Source of the DNA: Thermoguttaceae bacterium
GTDB lineage: Bacteria > Planctomycetota > Planctomycetia > Pirellulales > Thermoguttaceae
Assembly (NCBI GenBank): GCA_017454585.1
Contig: JAFTCU010000195.1
Span: 1-17,418 of the forward strand
Length of the DNA: 17,418 nucleotides
Direction: 5' to 3'
Position 1 is the first letter of the stretch; each line of letters begins with the position of its first letter. The translations under genes and the position numbers were made by a program. The notes below the pieces were generated by a model. The model was given only the letters and a program-made list of their open reading frames with translations. It did not search any database and was not told the DNA's origin. Of this stretch, positions 14,126 to 17,418 are shown one piece after another.

Positions 14126-16672
14126 TTAATAAACGTACGTCGGGCCGACGAAGACCCAGCTCGTGTGGTCGCCGACCGGGATGAGTTCCGTCACGCGGAC
14201 GACGATCCGGAAGCTGGGTTTCCCGTCCGCCGGGAGTTCCAGCGGGAATTCGACCCAGTTCGACTTCACGGGTGCGGAGACTTCGCGCGATAAAACGGTC
14301 TTTCCGTTGACCAAAACGTCGATCTTCCGCACGCCGTGGTAGCGGTGGTCGATCCGACTGTCCGCGAGGTACATTTTCGCCGTCTTCGGAAAAGAATCGC
14401 CCGCCGCGTCGAGATCGACCGTCTGCTCGACCCAGCCGCAGTCGCCGGCTTTGGTTTTGGTGTTTCTCGGCACGACGATCGCCGCCGCCGAAAGACCGTT
14501 TCGGTTGAACGCGCCGATCCGGTACGAGCCGATGATCTGCGTCGGCTTGCAAACCCAGCCGGCAAAAACGGGCGCCTGGGCGTTTTCCATCTCCTTCAGA
14601 CCGTCAAACAGCGCGGTCAGCGTCCCTTCCGACGGCTGCTCCATGAACGGGAAGAACTGCCCGATCGGCTGATTCACGAGTTTTTCCCAATCTTTGGTGA
14701 GTTTCTCGGCATTGGCGCGCACAAGCATCTGAATATTCTTCGCGTTATTAAGCCGTGCCTCCCATTTGTCGAGCACCGGGTCAATGTCCTTGAGCTCCGC
14801 GAGCTCGGTTCGAAGCGTCCCGATTTGTTGGCGGACCTTCTTCTGAACGCCGTCGAGGTACTCATTCGCGGTCTTTTCGCCCTCCACGGAGAAAATCTCG
14901 ACCGCCTTCTGCTCGAAATCGCTGAACTCGTAGTACGGGTAATCGAGCGTCGCCTGCTTCCGGGCAAATTTCAGGCTGGTCTGGATCGGCTCGATGAACA
15001 AATATTCCAGTCGGTCCTTTTCCATGGCCGTTTCTTCCGGAGCGTTTTGGGCCAGCTGCGCCGCCAGCGTGTCGAGCTGGTCGAGGAGTTCCAGCGCCCG
15101 GGCGCGGTTTTCCGGCGATTTCAGACGCACCAGACCATCGTCGGGAGTGCGGAAAACCCAATTCCTCGGCAAAAAGTAAAGCGATTTAAGTTCCGTCCAG
15201 AGTGCGTCGAACTTCCGGATCGTTTCGACCTGCGACGGCCCCCAGACGTAGTCGTAGATCGCGGTCTGCATCTTCTCCCAGTCGCAGTTTTCCGGATTCC
15301 ACGCCCATAGACCGAACATGACGACGCTGTACTCGCTGGTCCAGCCGCCGCAGACCGCCCAGATGTTGACCCGGTCGGTGTACTGGGCCGCGTCGCGGAT
15401 TTTGTCGAATTCCGGGTGACCCCAGCCGGGGGTGATGGGCTGGAGATTCATGTAGCTCGGCCGCCCGTCCTTGCGCTGGGTCGTCAGAATGGCCGAGGAG
15501 TGAATGAACCCGGCTTTCGGGTCGGGGTAAGGCGTCTCGCAGAAGTTGAACCACCAGGCCGGTTTGCTCTTCAGGCCGATTTTCCGCGCCATTTCCAGGT
15601 CCTCCTTGCAAGGGACACGGGTAAAGATCCAGCTCGCCTCGTTGAACGTTTCGATTTTGGCCATCTGATGATTCAACGGCATGTCGATTTTCTGGTACTC
15701 CCGACCACCGGGGGTGAACATCACGTCCTGGCCGGTTTTCCCGACTTTGCGCACGTATTCCGCGGCATACCGGGCGAGCTTGACCGGGTCCTGCCCCCCG
15801 CCCGTGTCGTCCATCGAGATCCAGATCCCATCGCAGCCCAGCCGGAGCAGTTCGTCGAACGTCTGCGTCAGTTTCGGGTACTCATTTTCCTTGATGTTGC
15901 ACGAAACCACGCCGAAAACGTACAGGGCGCGCCGGTGGAACTCGTCGATGCAGCGGCGGGCCAGCGCCTCATCGATCGGTTTGCCCGGCGGGCAGCCCAT
16001 GGAGGACTTGCGCGCGTCCACCGTCAGCGTCGCCGGCTGGTCCGGATCGTCGCGGTAATCGACGAAATTGATCCGGCCGTGGAGGTACGTCTCCAGCTGC
16101 CCGGGCCAGAGCTGATGCGCCATGACGGAATGGGGCCGCCCTCGCCACGGGATCGACGGCCAGTCCACCACGTTCGCGGCGGTGATCTGGGCCGTGCCGG
16201 CTTCGTTTTTGGAGATCAGGCTGAAAACCGCTTCGCAGGCGTAGATCAGGCCCATTTCGTCGGCGCCGGTCAGGGAAATGACGCTGGCCGCGCCGTCTTT
16301 TTTCATCTGGATGGAAAACCCGTTGAGCCGGCTTTTACCGTCCACGAGGACCGCCGAAGGATCGACCGCCAGAACGAATTTCAGCGCGGCGCTTTTGGCG
16401 GCGTCCGAGCCGGAGCCTACGACCGGAAGCTCGACCTTGAACCGGTTCCGGATCAGGGACTGCAGGCGCTCACCGGCGTACTGGTTGGGGACCGTCGGGT
16501 TTTCGGGCAAAACGATCGCCGTCGTCTGGGCGGTTCCCAGAGGCAAAAACTCGCCCGTCGGACGGTACGAGCGGGGAATCGGATAAATCGGGCAGGGATC
16601 CTCGCTTTGCGCCGCTGCAAATCCGGCCAGAAAGAGGACAAGAATCAATGGGATCAAACGCATGGTTTTCAT
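14126..16672 (-). CDS. Secreted GH20/GH84-type beta-N-acetylhexosaminidase-like enzyme
   Basis: Exported 848-residue protein, probably acting on N-acetylhexosamine-containing glycans. A Sec signal peptide spans residues 1-21 (FAAA|QS). Residues of about 28-165 look like the alpha/beta domain that precedes the barrel in GH20 and GH84 enzymes (YPIPRSYRPTG near the start, GADEMGLIYACEAVFSLI near the end). A barrel-like region follows (about 175-480) with GIWISMDDTGGG, whose D288-D289 pair matches the paired aspartates of GH84 O-GlcNAcase-like enzymes. The usual GH84 opening motif (RGxIEGFYG) is not seen; RGRPHSVMAH occupies that place. A helical region spans about 520-690, and a beta-rich C-terminal domain (about 720-848) may bind carbohydrate. 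The start ATG is chosen for the signal peptide; M4 is an alternative. Substrate and activity are inferred, and distant family membership is moderately secure. Confidence 0.75.
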   Translation of the reverse strand: MKTMRLIPLILVLFLAGFAAAQSEDPCPIYPIPRSYRPTGEFLPLGTAQTTAIVLPENPTVPNQYAGERLQSLIRNRFKVELPVVGSGSDAAKSAALKFVLAVDPSAVLVDGKSRLNGFSIQMKKDGAASVISLTGADEMGLIYACEAVFSLISKNEAGTAQITAANVVDWPSIPWRGRPHSVMAHQLWPGQLETYLHGRINFVDYRDDPDQPATLTVDARKSSMGCPPGKPIDEALARRCIDEFHRRALYVFGVVSCNIKENEYPKLTQTFDELLRLGCDGIWISMDDTGGGQDPVKLARYAAEYVRKVGKTGQDVMFTPGGREYQKIDMPLNHQMAKIETFNEASWIFTRVPCKEDLEMARKIGLKSKPAWWFNFCETPYPDPKAGFIHSSAILTTQRKDGRPSYMNLQPITPGWGHPEFDKIRDAAQYTDRVNIWAVCGGWTSEYSVVMFGLWAWNPENCDWEKMQTAIYDYVWGPSQVETIRKFDALWTELKSLYFLPRNWVFRTPDDGLVRLKSPENRARALELLDQLDTLAAQLAQNAPEETAMEKDRLEYLFIEPIQTSLKFARKQATLDYPYYEFSDFEQKAVEIFSVEGEKTANEYLDGVQKKVRQQIGTLRTELAELKDIDPVLDKWEARLNNAKNIQMLVRANAEKLTKDWEKLVNQPIGQFFPFMEQPSEGTLTALFDGLKEMENAQAPVFAGWVCKPTQIIGSYRIGAFNRNGLSAAAIVVPRNTKTKAGDCGWVEQTVDLDAAGDSFPKTAKMYLADSRIDHRYHGVRKIDVLVNGKTVLSREVSAPVKSNWVEFPLELPADGKPSFRIVVRVTELIPVGDHTSWVFVGPTYVY

Positions 16673-16686
16673 AATTAAGCTTTCTG

Positions 16687-16702
16687 CGACGCTTGCGCGT
16701 CG
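16687..16702 (-). other. GCAA-tetraloop hairpin in the GH gene leader
   Basis: On the minus strand CGACGC-GCAA-GCGTCG forms a perfect 6-bp stem closed by a GNRA-type tetraloop, 14 bases before the ATG of the hexosaminidase-like gene. It is stable for its size and has no T-run. It could stabilise or modulate the mRNA 5' end; function unknown. Confidence 0.45.
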
Positions 16703-16723
16703 TTTAAATAGAAATTTTCTGAA

Positions 16724-16822
16724 AGGCGGTAATGGAGCGCGAAGCGCGGAATTACGCGCCGGGTTGAAATGGTTTGGCCGATTCAGGCGCGTAATTCCGG
16801 CCTCCGGCCTCCATTACCGCCT
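16724..16822 (-). repeat. Palindromic intergenic element, copy 2
   Basis: Long two-stage palindrome. The outer stem AGGCGGTAATGGAG (16724-16737) pairs perfectly with CTCCATTACCGCCT (16809-16822). The inner stem CGGAATTACGCGCC (16747-16760) pairs perfectly with GGCGCGTAATTCCG (16786-16799). A central loop of 25 bases contains GGCCGATT, also present in copy 1 at 11168-11175. It lies between the BspA-like gene and the hexosaminidase-like gene and starts 26 bases after the BspA-like stop codon in minus-strand orientation. No T-run follows, so it is not a standard terminator. Confidence 0.8.
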
Positions 16823-16848
16823 CCCAACAGGACACCGGCCCTCCTATC

Positions 16849-17418
16849 TTATTTCGCCTCGAAAGGAATTCCATGTTCTTTCGCGTATTTCTCCGCATAC
16901 GACCCTTTCGGCGCGTGGATCGTCAAGTTCGGGCAATCCAGAAACGCTCCGTACCAAATCTCCGTCACGCTTCCGGAGATCTCCACGGACGTTAAAGAAC
17001 GACAATCCATGAACGCATAGTGCTCAATCACCCGCACACCCTCGGGGATCACTACCGATTTTAAGGCGCGGCAACCCAGGAACGCACTCTGTCCAATCTC
17101 CCTCACACTTTCGGGAATCACCACGGATGTTAAGGAATCCCGGCCAACGAACGCATACGCTTCGATCTTCGTCACGCCATCGGGGATCCGGTATTCCTTG
17201 GCCCAATAGAGGCAGGAGAGCAGTTTTTTCCCGTCTTTCGTCAGCAAGGCGGGACCATCGGTCTTGAAATAAGGATTCGTAGGGGAAATCCCCCATTCCT
17301 TCATGGCGGTACAGCCAGAGAATGTCCTGATTTCGATTTCCTTGACAGTATCAGGAACCACCACAGACGTTAAGGATTCACAGCCGCCGAACGCATTGCC
17401 GATCTTCGTCACGCCCTC
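16849..17418 (-). CDS. BspA-type leucine-rich repeat protein, 5' part missing
   Basis: C-terminal 189 residues of a protein made of BspA-like (LRR_5) repeats; such proteins are usually secreted or surface-bound and mediate adhesion or protein contacts. The repeat unit is about 23 residues, seen in SLTSVVIPESVREIGQSAFL, ALKSVVIPEGVRVIEHYAF and SLTSVEISGSVTEIWYGAFL, each followed by a GC or DC cap. A non-repeat insert (about KEWGISPTNPYFKTDGPALL) interrupts the array, as is common in this family. The C-terminal cap is HAPKGSYAEKYAKEHGIPFE. The frame stays open to the right edge (GAG GGC GTG), so the GTG at 17410-17412 is not a start and the signal peptide lies outside the window. No C-terminal anchor is present. 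The gene stands upstream of the hexosaminidase-like gene on the same strand with a 176-bp gap holding the palindromic element. Confidence 0.9.
   Translation of the reverse strand, partial: EGVTKIGNAFGGCESLTSVVVPDTVKEIEIRTFSGCTAMKEWGISPTNPYFKTDGPALLTKDGKKLLSCLYWAKEYRIPDGVTKIEAYAFVGRDSLTSVVIPESVREIGQSAFLGCRALKSVVIPEGVRVIEHYAFMDCRSLTSVEISGSVTEIWYGAFLDCPNLTIHAPKGSYAEKYAKEHGIPFEAK

Noticed and set aside
15416..16678. 420-codon plus-strand open frame opposite the hexosaminidase-like gene (and a 324-codon one at 14336-15310)
   Set aside because: Rich in Arg, Val and Phe as expected for the complement of a coding frame; no domain, signal or promoter supports it.
16724..16822. Standard rho-independent terminator for the BspA-like gene
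   Set aside because: The stem is strong, but there is no T-run after it on either strand and it is repeated elsewhere, so a dispersed element is the better description.

Overview
The window looks like an accessory stretch of a bacterial chromosome, most likely from Planctomycetota (Pirellulales/Thermoguttaceae-like) or the neighbouring PVC bacteria. This is an inference from gene content: a Gfo/Idh/MocA oxidoreductase, a secreted PmoA-like (DUF6807) protein, a large secreted VWA/STN-like/YfaP protein, an RACo-like ferredoxin-ASKHA protein, a RecQ with a proline-rich C-terminal extension, a secreted GH20/GH84-type hexosaminidase-like enzyme and a BspA-type leucine-rich repeat protein. The BspA-like and hexosaminidase-like proteins would suit a host- or mucus-associated life, but that is only a hint. 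No 16S or tRNA gene is visible, so the taxon is not proven.

Layout. 1-973 (+): 3' part of a Gfo/Idh/MocA oxidoreductase. 974-1089: bidirectional terminator between inverted GAGTTAG heptamer arrays. 1090-6364 (-): infC, a YfcE-type phosphodiesterase and a 1330-residue secreted VWA protein, each apparently a separate unit. 6542-7120 (-): thpR, divergent from a lipoprotein gene at 7353-8393 (+). 8500-11074 (+): DUF6807 protein and ferredoxin-ASKHA protein, 13 bp apart. 11262-16672 (-): recQ and the hexosaminidase-like gene. 16849-17418 (-): partial BspA-like protein running off the window.

How the genes relate. The oxidoreductase, DUF6807 protein and hexosaminidase-like protein fit carbohydrate acquisition and modification, with several products exported. 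infC, thpR, the phosphodiesterase and recQ are housekeeping genes scattered among them. The DUF6807-ASKHA pair is the only tight operon apart from a possible hexosaminidase-recQ unit with a 35-bp spacer.

The least ordinary signals are non-coding: (i) a heptamer repeat (GAGTTAG) in three arrays at two gene borders, and (ii) two copies of a long imperfect palindrome, each in the same orientation just downstream of a minus-strand stop codon (recQ and the BspA-like gene), with signs that pairing is maintained. No CRISPR array, insertion sequence, phage gene or recognisable defence system was found.
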